Of a stretch of DNA of 43,255 nt, positions 1 through 8,193 are shown piece by piece; the first letter of the stretch is position 1; every line of letters begins with the position of its first letter. Where the stretch lies: assembly GCA_001768515.1 (NCBI GenBank), contig MEOA01000042.1, positions 1 to 43,255 of the forward strand, in the 5' to 3' direction. The notes beneath the pieces were generated by a model. It worked only from the letters and a program-made list of their open reading frames with translations. It was not told the origin of the DNA and made no database searches. The position numbers and the translations under genes are program-made. The DNA comes from Bacteroidetes bacterium GWE2_42_24 (lineage in GTDB: Bacteria; Bacteroidota; Bacteroidia; Bacteroidales; TTA-H9).

Positions 1-253
1 TCTTGAAAGTAGTGTCTCTATTTTCATCTTTTAACCATTTTATTACAAAAATAATAAATTTCTACATCATTTTAAAACACAACCTTATTTATTAACTGAT
101 GGGCTCTCTTTTCGGCAGTCTGTCTGATCGGGTATTGTTTTGTCGAACGCTGTTCATCCTATACTTTTTGACTAGCAGAAATACCTGTCCGAAACAAATG
201 CATGAATATTTTAATCTATTATTTTGTTGTCCGGTTCCAATAATTACTGAAAG

Positions 254-1057
254 ATGAGCCAGCCATTGAATAATTTAACAAGAATGCCAGTTGTTTTTCT
301 CGGACATGGCAGCCCTATGACTGCCATCGATGAGAATCAATTTGTTAGTGGATTCCGCAACCTGTCCGGGTCGATTCCAAGGCCTGAAGCAATTCTTTGT
401 ATCTCTGCCCATTGGAATACCCGGGGGACAAAGGTGACGGCAATGAAGAATCCCAGAACCATCCACGATTTTGGTGGATTTCCACAGGCGTTGTATGAGG
501 TTCAGTATCCGGCACCCGGCGATCCTGCTTTGGCCGAAAAGGTTAGGGGGTTACTTACACCAGTGTTTGTTGAACCCGATGAAACCTGGGGATTGGATCA
601 TGGTGCCTGGAGCGTGATTAAACACATGTATCCCGATGCCGATGTCCCGGTTGTTCAATTGAGCATCGATTATACCCGTCCTGCCATCTATCATTATAAC
701 CTTGTACAGAAGCTCGGTGCCTTACGAGATAATGGAATTTTAATCATTGGCAGTGGAAATATAGTTCATAACCTTAGGCTGGTTGATTTTCAAAATTTAA
801 ACAACGATGACTATGGCTTCGATTGGGCGCGTGATGCCAGGGACATTATTAACCAATATCTTATCAATGGTGATCATGAAGCCCTGATTTTCTATGAAAA
901 GCTTCCTCCGTCAGTTCAATTGGCCATTCCTTCGCCTGATCATTACCTGCCGCTGATTTACACCTTGGGATTGAAGCAATCAGGTGACGAGGTCTCCTTG
1001 TTTAATGACAAGCTGGTGGGAGGGAGCTTAAGCATGACCTCCGTGAAACTGGGCTAA
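254..1057 (+). CDS. ygiD: YgiD-like extradiol dioxygenase (LigB superfamily)
   Basis: This 267-residue protein matches the bacterial 4,5-DOPA-type extradiol dioxygenases (YgiD, class III LigB fold). These are soluble single-domain enzymes with one catalytic metal that cleave catechol rings; the physiological substrate in bacteria is usually unknown. Visible signatures are the N-terminal FLGHGSP motif (about residues 15-21), ISAHWNTRG (about 50-58), the GLDHGAWSV block (about 113-121) and IIGSGNIVHNL (about 163-173), which supply the expected metal-binding histidines. The length is normal for the family. ATG at 254 is used; the Met before PVVFLGHG is an alternative start that would lose about ten residues. 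The gene stands alone, with a 1-kb non-coding gap after it, so the context adds no substrate clue. The family call is secure; the substrate is not. Confidence 0.88.
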   Translation: MSQPLNNLTRMPVVFLGHGSPMTAIDENQFVSGFRNLSGSIPRPEAILCISAHWNTRGTKVTAMKNPRTIHDFGGFPQALYEVQYPAPGDPALAEKVRGLLTPVFVEPDETWGLDHGAWSVIKHMYPDADVPVVQLSIDYTRPAIYHYNLVQKLGALRDNGILIIGSGNIVHNLRLVDFQNLNNDDYGFDWARDARDIINQYLINGDHEALIFYEKLPPSVQLAIPSPDHYLPLIYTLGLKQSGDEVSLFNDKLVGGSLSMTSVKLG

Positions 1058-1403
1058 GATAGCTGGTGGGTATTTGCAGACAGGAAGAATGTGCTTTTTC
1101 CCGCCATGAAGTTGGTTGACTATTCATCAGATAAATAGAAGCTTATTCTTGCATCTAAATTACAGCAGAACCGGTACAAAAAGGCTGATAGCATAAACAG
1201 CAAATGCTTTTAACAGAATTGTTGCCGGTGATGAAACTTTAACAGCGGGTATTAATTGGTTGGTCAGGCTAATCGTTAGCCATTTTCCCCGCAAAAACTC
1301 CTAAGCAGATTTTTATCCTCAATATCTCTCCGGATTTTAGATTATATTCCAATTTTTAGACATATTTTTACACTTAATTTTATCCAACTTTAAATATTTT
1401 TCT

Positions 1404-1690
1404 ACTTTTTTTCATTATTTTTAAGTGAATAAAATCACAAAAGTCAATTTTTTAAACCATTGATTACAGGTTATTTACAAGTCAATTTTACCCCATAGTT
1501 GCATCAAAGTCATACCAAAGTTAGGACAAAGTTATGTTTTTCTTATGCATTGCCTATGGCTGTAGTAACGTTTGAGTATCTTATATATGATGAAAATATA
1601 AATATGTATAATTTTTGGCACAATTTTAGTGGCGCTCATTTAGTAGCAAGTTTCAGAAGAGAAATGATCGGGTAAGAATCCTTGCCGGTT
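1404..1690 (+). repeat. Paralogous intergenic element, copy 1
   Basis: This stretch aligns without gaps to 29042-29328 at a constant offset of 27,638 bp. By hand count, 155 of 206 positions match between 1425 and 1630. The best-conserved blocks are CAAAGTTATGTTTTTCTTATG split over 1527-1547, TGTAGTAACGTTT (1561-1573) and GTATCTTA (1576-1583). Three CAAAG boxes start at 1505, 1516 and 1527, an exact 11-bp period. A TGGCAC box lies at 1616-1621, and TGATCGGG (1665-1672) and CGGTT (1686-1690) also keep their spacing in copy 2. The -12 part of a sigma-54 promoter is degenerate here (TAGTG instead of TTGCA). No open frame is shared by the copies, so this is a regulatory or RNA element, not a gene fragment. 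Confidence 0.8.
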
Positions 1691-2073
1691 ATTCGAAAAA
1701 TCATCCAGCTATCTGATATCGGGTATTCAATTCTATAAAACTGCAACCTTGGAAGGCCTCTGATATGATCATTATTGTGGATGCGCGGGAACAGCGTAAC
1801 CAATTGTAATCTAAATACATATTTGCCAGAAAATCAACACAGTTTTAAGAGAAAAACCGTATATAGCTTTTCATTCATGAGGAGAAACAGTTTGCACAAC
1901 GATTGAGAATCATTCCGAAACCCTTACGGAAGGCCAATCAAAGCTATATCTTCCACAGATTCAGGAAGACAGCTTTTTCATGCCATTTTTGCCTTTGTTG
2001 TGAAACTTGATTTCATAGCACCAGTGATAGTAATCAGACTTTTGCATACTGTATAAATTGACCAGGTAGCGCC

Positions 2074-2106
2074 ATGCAAAAAGGGCTTTTTAGGCCCTTT
2101 TTGCAT
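2074..2106 (-). terminator. Bidirectional terminator after glnN
   Basis: A perfect 13-bp stem (ATGCAAAAAGGGC paired with GCCCTTTTTGCAT) with a 7-nt loop sits 14 bp after the glnN stop. The A/T-rich arms give a U-rich side in both directions, so it can end glnN and also any rightward transcript from repeat copy 1. Confidence 0.8.
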
Positions 2107-2120
2107 TAAAACAGCATGGT

Positions 2121-4301
2121 TTAGTGTGCAAAAAGCAGTTCACGATATTTTGGTAATGGCCAGAGTTCGTCGTCTACCATCATCTCGAGTTTATCGACAT
2201 GATACCTGATTTTTTCAAAATAAGGTCTTACCAGATCACGATAGGCCACTGCTCTGCCATCCGTTTCCTCTATGGTATTGGCTTTCTTACGCTCCTCGGT
2301 CATATCTTCAACGAAGATTTTGATTTCATTGATGTGCTCACTGATCTCTTTGATATAGCTTACCTGATTTTTAGCCAGATTGACGAAGGTCTTGTTATCA
2401 ATCACCTCTTTCAACCCTTTAACGTTTTCGATTAAAGTATTCTGATAGCGAATAGCGATCGGAATGATGTGATTGGTAGCAAGATCACCTATTACCCTTG
2501 ATTCTATCTGTAATTCCATGGTATAGCGCTCAAGCTTAATGTCATAGCGTGCACGAACCTCACGTTCAGATAGTACATTATTGCGTTCAAACAGGTTAAT
2601 GGTTTCAGGGGTGATGTATGCTGCCAGCGCTTCAGGGGTTGAGGCATGATTGGAAAGTCCCCGCAGTGCAGCCTCTGCTTTCCATTCTTCACTGTAACAG
2701 TTTCCTTCAAACCTTATACGCACTGTTTGATTGATGTAATGGGCCAATAGGGCAAACAGGGCTTCTTCTTTTGATGCGCCTTTCTGCATACGGTCAGTGA
2801 CGGCTGACATAAATTGCTTCATTTGATCGGCCATAATAAGGTTGAGTGCAATCATGGCGGTAGAACAGTTCTGGGAAGAACCTACTGCCCTGAATTCAAA
2901 CTTATTGCCGGTAAAAGCAAAGGGTGAAGTACGGTTTCGGTCGGTATTGTCGAGCAGAATTCCCGGTATTTTTGAAATCTTCATATCGAGTTCTGCCTTT
3001 AATTCCGGGGTAACCGTTCCAGCTCTGGCAAGATCGTCGAGTGCCTGGGAGAGATGCGTCCCGATAAAGGCCGAAATAATAGCAGGAGGAGCTTCATGTC
3101 CACCAAGCCGTTGGTCGTTACTGGCGGTGGCGATAGCTGCCCGTAGAAGATCGCTGTTTGATTCAACTGCTTTCAGGACAATGGTCAGGAATGTCAGAAA
3201 CCTGATATTTTCTTTTTCATTTTTTCCCGGGGCAAGAAGATTCTGTCCTTTACCGGTAGAGAGGCTCCAGTTGTTGTGCTTTCCGCTTCCGTTAACACGG
3301 GCAAAGGGCTTTTCATGCAGCAGAACAATCAGGTTGTGCCTGGGAGCAATTCTCTTCAGCAGATGCATCATCAATTGGTTGTGATCGATGGCAAGGTTTA
3401 CCTCTTCGAATACTGGTGCAAGTTCGTACTGGTTGGGAGCCACCTCGTTGTGGCGTGTCTTGACAGGAATTCCCAAGCGATGGGCTTCATATTCATATTC
3501 CTTCATGAATTCCATGACACGGGTTGGAATGGTTCCAAAATAATGATCTGACAATTGCTGATCCTTTGCAGAAGCGTGGCCGAAAACTGTACGTCGTGTG
3601 AGCATCAGATCAGGTCTTGCCGCATAGAGAGCTGAATCGACTACAAAGTATTCCTGTTCCCAGCCAAGAGTTGCAAAAACCCGGCTTTCGTTAAATCCTA
3701 AGAATTTGCACACTTCGGTGCCTGCTTTATCAACCTCGTTGAGTGCCCTCAGCAAGGGAGTTTTGTAATCAAGCGCTTCACCAGTGTAAGAGACAAAGAT
3801 TGTAGGGATGCAAAGGGTACCATCAAGAATAAAGGCCGGACTTGTTGGATCCCAAGCAGTATATCCCCTGGCTTCAAAGGTATTGCGGATGCCACCACTC
3901 GGGAAACTTGATGCGTCAGGTTCTTGTTGTACCAACTCATTCCCTTTAAATTTCTCAATGGCTTTGCCGTCACCGACAGGATCGATAAAAGAATCATGTT
4001 TTTCGGCTGTGTTACCGGTTAAAGGGTGAAACCAATGAGTATAATGTGTAGCACCCTTACTGATTGCCCATGCCTTGAGTGAGGCTGCGACCTGGTCGGC
4101 TATTCTGCGATCGATTTTATCGCCACGCTCAATACTGTTGATCAGGTTTTTGTAAGCCTCTTCGGTCAGGTATTTCTTCATGGCTTCCAGACCGAAGGTC
4201 ATTTCCCCAAATTTATCCACTGTGCAACGAAATTCGTTAGGGCTGTTTGAGAAATCACGGTTCATCATTGTTGTCAGCGCTCTGAATCTGATATTTTCCA
4301 T
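2121..4301 (-). CDS. glnN: Type III glutamine synthetase
   Basis: A cytoplasmic ATP-dependent ligase making glutamine from glutamate and ammonium, the main ammonium-assimilating enzyme in many Bacteroidota. At 726 residues it has the length of the GSIII (GlnN) family, far longer than GSI or GSII. GSIII landmarks are ATHYTHWFHPLTGNTAEKHD (about 84-103), the catalytic-site GWEQEYFVVD (213-222), NEVAPNQYELAP (285-296), the nucleotide/glutamate loop NGSGKHNNWS (337-346) and the NRTSPFAFTG...FEFR segment (456-471). The ATG at 4301 gives the standard N-terminus. It is followed by a strong hairpin and separated from the upstream response regulator by 97 bp, so it is probably its own unit. No sigma-54 promoter was seen directly upstream; the repeat copy 1 beyond its 3' end carries only a degenerate one. 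Confidence 0.96.
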   Translation of the reverse strand: MENIRFRALTTMMNRDFSNSPNEFRCTVDKFGEMTFGLEAMKKYLTEEAYKNLINSIERGDKIDRRIADQVAASLKAWAISKGATHYTHWFHPLTGNTAEKHDSFIDPVGDGKAIEKFKGNELVQQEPDASSFPSGGIRNTFEARGYTAWDPTSPAFILDGTLCIPTIFVSYTGEALDYKTPLLRALNEVDKAGTEVCKFLGFNESRVFATLGWEQEYFVVDSALYAARPDLMLTRRTVFGHASAKDQQLSDHYFGTIPTRVMEFMKEYEYEAHRLGIPVKTRHNEVAPNQYELAPVFEEVNLAIDHNQLMMHLLKRIAPRHNLIVLLHEKPFARVNGSGKHNNWSLSTGKGQNLLAPGKNEKENIRFLTFLTIVLKAVESNSDLLRAAIATASNDQRLGGHEAPPAIISAFIGTHLSQALDDLARAGTVTPELKAELDMKISKIPGILLDNTDRNRTSPFAFTGNKFEFRAVGSSQNCSTAMIALNLIMADQMKQFMSAVTDRMQKGASKEEALFALLAHYINQTVRIRFEGNCYSEEWKAEAALRGLSNHASTPEALAAYITPETINLFERNNVLSEREVRARYDIKLERYTMELQIESRVIGDLATNHIIPIAIRYQNTLIENVKGLKEVIDNKTFVNLAKNQVSYIKEISEHINEIKIFVEDMTEERKKANTIEETDGRAVAYRDLVRPYFEKIRYHVDKLEMMVDDELWPLPKYRELLFAH

Positions 4302-4398
4302 AGATTTTTAATTAGTCTGCCTGAATATGGTCTCTTTTTTGTTTCCAGATTATTATAGAACTATTTTTTATCTCATTGTGTTCATTTTCCAATATGCT

Positions 4399-5055
4399 TC
4401 ATGGTATGAATAAATGATTTCGAATCGCATAGGTTACCATTTCAGCGGTAGTTTTAAAATTCAGCTTCTTCATTATCCTGTTTTTATGAGTTTCAACAGT
4501 TCTGATGCTGATATACAACGAATCAGCAATTTCCTGATTGGTTAATCCCTCGGCAACCAACTTCACTATTTCAATTTCTCGACCCGAAAGACTTGATTTA
4601 TCGGTATCCGCATCATGGCGTGCTCTGTCGATATAGCTTTTCAGGATAACCTCACTGATCGACGGGCTGAAGAACTCTTTTCCTATCGCAATATCACGTA
4701 TGGCAGCCAGCAATTCTTCGCGAGTGGTGTTTTTCGGAAGAAAACCTTTTGCCCCGGCCTGAATTGCCTGAAGAATAGATTCTTCCTGAATAATGCCTGA
4801 AAGAATCAATACGCTGATATGTCCATAGTCGGGATCGTTATGCAAACGCCTCGTGATGTCAATCCCGGATGGTCCGGGCAGGCTAATGTCCATCAATATC
4901 ACGTCGGGGTTATACATCCCTAAAAGGCTCATTAACTCGGAGTAGGAGCCTGCTTCACCGAGTATTTCAATGTCAGGATGCCCATGGATAAGTGAACGTA
5001 TGCCATCGCGCAGGATACGATGATCATCAACAAGTGCAATTCTGATGGTTTCCAT
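4399..5055 (-). CDS. LuxR/NarL-family response regulator
   Basis: A 218-residue DNA-binding response regulator. The receiver domain fills residues 1-120, with the acidic pair D10-D11, the phospho-acceptor D56 in DVILMDISLPG and the conserved Lys in GFLPKNTTREEL. A GerE-type helix-turn-helix occupies about 150-215 (LSGREIEIVKLVAEGLTNQE, then IADSLYISIRTVETHKNRIM). It is the last gene of the minus-strand run that makes GDP-heptose, 89 bp after gmhB, and has no adjacent kinase. The nearest kinase on the same strand is the cyclic-nucleotide-binding-type HisKA protein at 8194-9369, at the front of the heptose genes, so the two may form a pair. That pairing is inferred from position only. Confidence 0.9.
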   Translation of the reverse strand: METIRIALVDDHRILRDGIRSLIHGHPDIEILGEAGSYSELMSLLGMYNPDVILMDISLPGPSGIDITRRLHNDPDYGHISVLILSGIIQEESILQAIQAGAKGFLPKNTTREELLAAIRDIAIGKEFFSPSISEVILKSYIDRARHDADTDKSSLSGREIEIVKLVAEGLTNQEIADSLYISIRTVETHKNRIMKKLNFKTTAEMVTYAIRNHLFIP

Positions 5056-5144
5056 GAATAGTTATTTGGAATTCAGTTGATAAAAGAGCAGGGCTGTGGA
5101 AAATTTCCTCAATGGCAGAGGTAAAAGGCTGGTAGCGTATATGA

Positions 5145-5717
5145 TCAGGAAATCACCCATTCGGAAAAATCTGCGAATGATTTGAAACGATAGTCGGCAA
5201 GATGATCGGGAAGAGATGCCAGGTCGCCATTGTCGATGTAGACGGTGCTCATTTTCAACTTGCGTCCGAATTCAAGATCAGTAACGGAGTCTCCTATCAT
5301 TAGGGATTTACGGAAATTGATGTCGGGAAAATCACGCCTGGCCTGCATTGCCATCCCTACCTCAGGTTTGCGGTTTAGGCTTCCTGAACCATTCAGGTCA
5401 GGACAGAAATAGATTTTATCAATGCGCCCACCTGCCAGTGCTACTTTTTCCATTAAAAAGCCATGGATATTATTCAATTCCTCTATGGTCATCAGCCCTT
5501 TTCCGATTCCCTGCTGATTGGTGACAACTACTATTTGTTTGAATAACCTGGCAATCTTCGCCATTCCTGACAAAAAACCATCGGTGAATCGAAAATCATC
5601 AGGGCTTTTTACATAGTTATCAACCAGACGAACATTAATCACGCCGTCACGGTCAAGGAAGAGGGTCAGGTTTTCAGTATTGTGGAAATTGAGCAAAGTC
5701 GGTTTGCGCTTTTTCAT
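5145..5717 (-). CDS. gmhB: D-glycero-D-manno-heptose bisphosphate phosphatase-like HAD protein
   Basis: A 190-residue HAD hydrolase of the histidinol/heptose-bisphosphate phosphatase type; the expected step is removal of the 7-phosphate from heptose 1,7-bisphosphate. Motif I is LFLDRDGVIN (D22, D24), motif II is VVVTNQQGIGKG, and motif IV is LMIGDSVTDLEFG. The open frame runs upstream to 5846, but the ATG at 5717 is preferred because the earlier part has no family similarity and lies inside hddC. With this start the two genes overlap by 44 bp, which fits translational coupling. The zinc-binding Cys/His cluster typical of enterobacterial GmhB is not visible: YFCPDLNGSGSLNRKPEVGM keeps only one Cys before the RKP. 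The family is clear; the exact substrate is inferred from the neighbours. Confidence 0.88.
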   Translation of the reverse strand: MKKRKPTLLNFHNTENLTLFLDRDGVINVRLVDNYVKSPDDFRFTDGFLSGMAKIARLFKQIVVVTNQQGIGKGLMTIEELNNIHGFLMEKVALAGGRIDKIYFCPDLNGSGSLNRKPEVGMAMQARRDFPDINFRKSLMIGDSVTDLEFGRKLKMSTVYIDNGDLASLPDHLADYRFKSFADFSEWVIS

Positions 5718-6384
5718 AATCTTCAGGTATTCCAATATCGAGAAAGTACTGCTTACAGACCATTGCGTGGAACGGGATCTCGGTATAGTACTTCTCGAGA
5801 AAATCTTTTTCAAAAGAAAATTTATCGGGGAGTTGAAGCTCATCAATCAGGCTTTTATCCAAAACATAAACGCCGCCATTGATAAGTCCCGGTCCAGTCG
5901 CCTTTCCCTTCTCAGAGAATCTGGTAATGACAGCCCGGTTATCGGCTTCAACACATCCATAACGACTTACATCTTCAACCTGGTGTAACACCAATGTACA
6001 ACGGGCGCGTTGTACAAGCATAAAATCGTTTAATTTTCCAATATTAACTTTAAAAAGAGAATCACCATTCAAAATTAACACCTTTCTTGTCTCACATAGG
6101 GCAAGTGCTTTTTTAATAGCACCACCTGTGCCCAGTGGCTCTATTTCAGTCGAATACTCCAGTTTCAGGTATTTGTACTTTTTTCCGAAATGTGCCTCGA
6201 CCAGTTCATGTTTATAGCCAGTGGCCAGAATTACCTTCTTAATACTAAAGAATTCTAGATGATCAAGTATGTATTCAAGAAAAGGTCTCCCATTAACCAG
6301 TGCCATCGATTTGGGAACATCACTAACCACAGATTGTAGTCTGGTTCCGAAACCACCTGCCAGAATAATAACTTCTTTAAACAT
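5674..6384 (-). CDS. hddC: Heptose-1-phosphate nucleotidyltransferase
   Basis: A 236-residue sugar-phosphate nucleotidyltransferase that, in this cluster, should load D-glycero-alpha-D-manno-heptose 1-phosphate with GMP to give GDP-heptose. The N-terminal signature is IILAGGFGTRLQSVVSDVPK (about 6-25), with the metal-binding Asp in LILNGDSLF and a PLGTGGAIKKAL substrate loop. No left-handed beta-helix follows, as in HddC/RmlA-like monodomain enzymes. It starts 6 bp after gmhA and overlaps gmhB by 44 bp. From sequence alone it could load another sugar phosphate; the neighbours (GmhA, HddA, GmhB) make the heptose assignment likely. Confidence 0.85.
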   Translation of the reverse strand: MFKEVIILAGGFGTRLQSVVSDVPKSMALVNGRPFLEYILDHLEFFSIKKVILATGYKHELVEAHFGKKYKYLKLEYSTEIEPLGTGGAIKKALALCETRKVLILNGDSLFKVNIGKLNDFMLVQRARCTLVLHQVEDVSRYGCVEADNRAVITRFSEKGKATGPGLINGGVYVLDKSLIDELQLPDKFSFEKDFLEKYYTEIPFHAMVCKQYFLDIGIPEDYEKAQTDFAQFPQY

Positions 6385-6390
6385 GACGGG

Positions 6391-6969
6391 CTATTGGGGG
6401 AAAATTCTGGATTCGATAAGCTGACAAATGATATGACCTATTAGAATATGCGATTCCTGAATACGTGGCGTGTCTTCAGAGGGGACATTGATAAGCAGAT
6501 CGGTCACCTCTTTCAGGTTACCTCCTGTTTGCCCTGTCAGCGCAATGGTTGTAACTTCCATCGAACGGGCAGTTTCAAAGGCTTTGATGATGTTTTTCGA
6601 GTTACCCGATGTGCTGAGTCCAATCAGGATGTCGCCTTTTTTAGCTGAACCTTTGACAAGTCGGGCATACACTTCATCGTAGCTGTAATCATTTGCTACT
6701 GCTGTGAGGTATGATGTGTTAACATGTAAAGCTTCCGATGATAGGGGAGGCCTGTCATAGTAAAACCGGCCTGAAAGCTCAGCGGCCAGATGTTGGGCAT
6801 CAGCCGCGCTGCCACCGTTTCCACAAAACAATACTTTTCCTCCATTAGTCAGGGTCGCCACACAAGCATCAACCACTTGACCAATGGTGTTAATAAATTC
6901 CGGAGATTCGTAAAGCTTCCTCTTTACGTTGATTGATTCATTTATAATATCCCTTATATAACTGTTCAT
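6391..6969 (-). CDS. gmhA: Sedoheptulose-7-phosphate isomerase
   Basis: A SIS-domain isomerase of 192 residues that converts sedoheptulose 7-phosphate to D-glycero-D-manno-heptose 7-phosphate, the entry step to all bacterial heptose nucleotides. Family markers are FCGNGGSAADAQHLAAELSG near residues 48-67, SGRFYYDRPPL, and the phosphate-binding GLSTSGNSKN. A longer frame begins with TTG at 6984, but the in-frame ATG at 6969 is preferred and still leaves the complete SIS fold. The 192-bp gap to hddA contains a possible internal -7 box on the minus strand (TAATTTTG, 7037-7044) without a clear -33 partner. It lies 6 bp upstream of hddC and is surely in the same unit. Confidence 0.93.
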   Translation of the reverse strand: MNSYIRDIINESINVKRKLYESPEFINTIGQVVDACVATLTNGGKVLFCGNGGSAADAQHLAAELSGRFYYDRPPLSSEALHVNTSYLTAVANDYSYDEVYARLVKGSAKKGDILIGLSTSGNSKNIIKAFETARSMEVTTIALTGQTGGNLKEVTDLLINVPSEDTPRIQESHILIGHIICQLIESRIFPQ

Positions 6970-7161
6970 GTGTTTCAAATTCAATGATGGAAGTTAGTGG
7001 GCTTCGACGATTATCTTAGTACTAGGTTCCGGGTAACAAAATTAGTCAAAAAACCGAAAACCCGTTGGTTCCACATATTAGAGAAATAGTGAAAGGTAGT
7101 CGTTTTATAAACCGCTAAAGGAATTTTATTCTTAGCCCGAATGGTTATTAATTCAATAATC

Positions 7162-8184
7162 TTATATCGACCATGTTGCAAGGCCGCGATTAGTGAATTC
7201 ATAGCGGCGGCAATCTCCGCCAAATTGAGTCAGGGCTTCTGCTACGCTCGTCCTCGTGTTCCCCGGACAGTAAAAAATCATGAATCCACCACCACCGGCT
7301 CCGCTAATTTTACCTCCTGAAGCGCCAGCTCTTTTAGCGGCGTTGTAAATAGCATCTAGTTGAGGGTTACTGATACCGCTGGCCATTTGCTTCTTATAAA
7401 GCCAGCCATAATCCAGAATTTCACCAACCTTATCTAGCTGGCCAAGTAATAAAGCCTCTTTCATCCTGAAGGCCTGTTCTTTTAACCGATGCATGGCATC
7501 GATTGATTTCTCGTCCTTCTTAATCACGTTTCCAGCCTGTTCTTCGATGATGGTTGAGGATAGCCTGCTCGTTTCAGTATAAAAAAGGATCAGATTGTGA
7601 GCCAGTTCATCAAGGTAACGTTGACGAATACGTAAAGGGTTGACAATAACTTTTTCATCAAGCTGGAATTCCATGAAGTTAACCCCGCCAAAAGTCGCAG
7701 CATACTGATCTTGTTTCCCGCCGGCCAAGGCAAGATCTTTCCGCTCAATTTCATACGCCAGTCTTGCAAGGTCATATTCACCAAGCGGAAGCGATAACAT
7801 CTCGGCAAAGGCTCCAAGTATGGCGACTACCAATGTGCTTGATGTTCCAAGACCGGATCCTGCGGGTGCATCAACAAATGTGGTCAGTTCGAAACCAAAG
7901 GGTTTTTTAATATAATCATGAACCATACGGTTATATACCCCTTTATGCAAATCCAGAATTCCATCAAGAGGAAGTTCCTGCGTGGCTTTCATCGAGATAT
8001 ATGTCTTCCTGTCGGCCGAATTCAAAATTATAAGATCGTCTGAACGAGCCTCTAATGTGGCCCATGCATACATGCTGATGGTTGCATTAAGAATAGCACC
8101 ACCGTATAAATCACAAAATGGTGCCACGTCGGTACCCCCTCCAGCCAATCCAAGCCGTAGCGGGGCTTTGCTTCTGCAGATCAT
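7162..8184 (-). CDS. hddA: D-glycero-alpha-D-manno-heptose-7-phosphate kinase
   Basis: A GHMP-family sugar kinase of 340 residues. It should phosphorylate heptose 7-phosphate at C1 with ATP, with alpha stereochemistry (HddA, the GDP-heptose branch, as opposed to HldE in the ADP-heptose branch). The N-terminus ICRSKAPLRLGLAGGGTDVA is typical, the ATP loop is PAGSGLGTSSTLVV (about 108-121), and the C-terminal glycine-rich motif is GGKISGAGGGGFMIFY (about 293-308). It starts 9 bp after the kinase gene at 8194-9369. With gmhA, hddC and gmhB downstream it completes the four-enzyme pathway. Confidence 0.9.
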   Translation of the reverse strand: MICRSKAPLRLGLAGGGTDVAPFCDLYGGAILNATISMYAWATLEARSDDLIILNSADRKTYISMKATQELPLDGILDLHKGVYNRMVHDYIKKPFGFELTTFVDAPAGSGLGTSSTLVVAILGAFAEMLSLPLGEYDLARLAYEIERKDLALAGGKQDQYAATFGGVNFMEFQLDEKVIVNPLRIRQRYLDELAHNLILFYTETSRLSSTIIEEQAGNVIKKDEKSIDAMHRLKEQAFRMKEALLLGQLDKVGEILDYGWLYKKQMASGISNPQLDAIYNAAKRAGASGGKISGAGGGGFMIFYCPGNTRTSVAEALTQFGGDCRRYEFTNRGLATWSI

Positions 8185-8193
8185 TAGGTCGTG

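Larger units (their letters stand above)
1058..2120. other. 1.06-kb non-coding gap carrying repeat copy 1
   Basis: No convincing gene is present on either strand. Its main content is copy 1 of the paralogous intergenic element (1404-1690), followed by about 380 bp of sequence without recognisable features and the hairpin at 2074-2106. If copy 1 is transcribed rightward, that hairpin is the first obvious terminator, giving an RNA of at most about 460 nt. The sequence 1708-1721 contains CTGATATCGGG, close to the TCCGATATCGGA palindrome at 42831, but a single short match is weak evidence. Confidence 0.6.

Noticed and set aside
1615..1631. Sigma-54 promoter in repeat copy 1
   Set aside because: TGGCAC is present but the -12 half is TAGTG rather than TTGCA, so it is not called as a promoter by itself.
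7011..7223. 70-codon frame between hddA and gmhA
   Set aside because: It runs through the end of hddA in another frame, has no family features and looks like chance.
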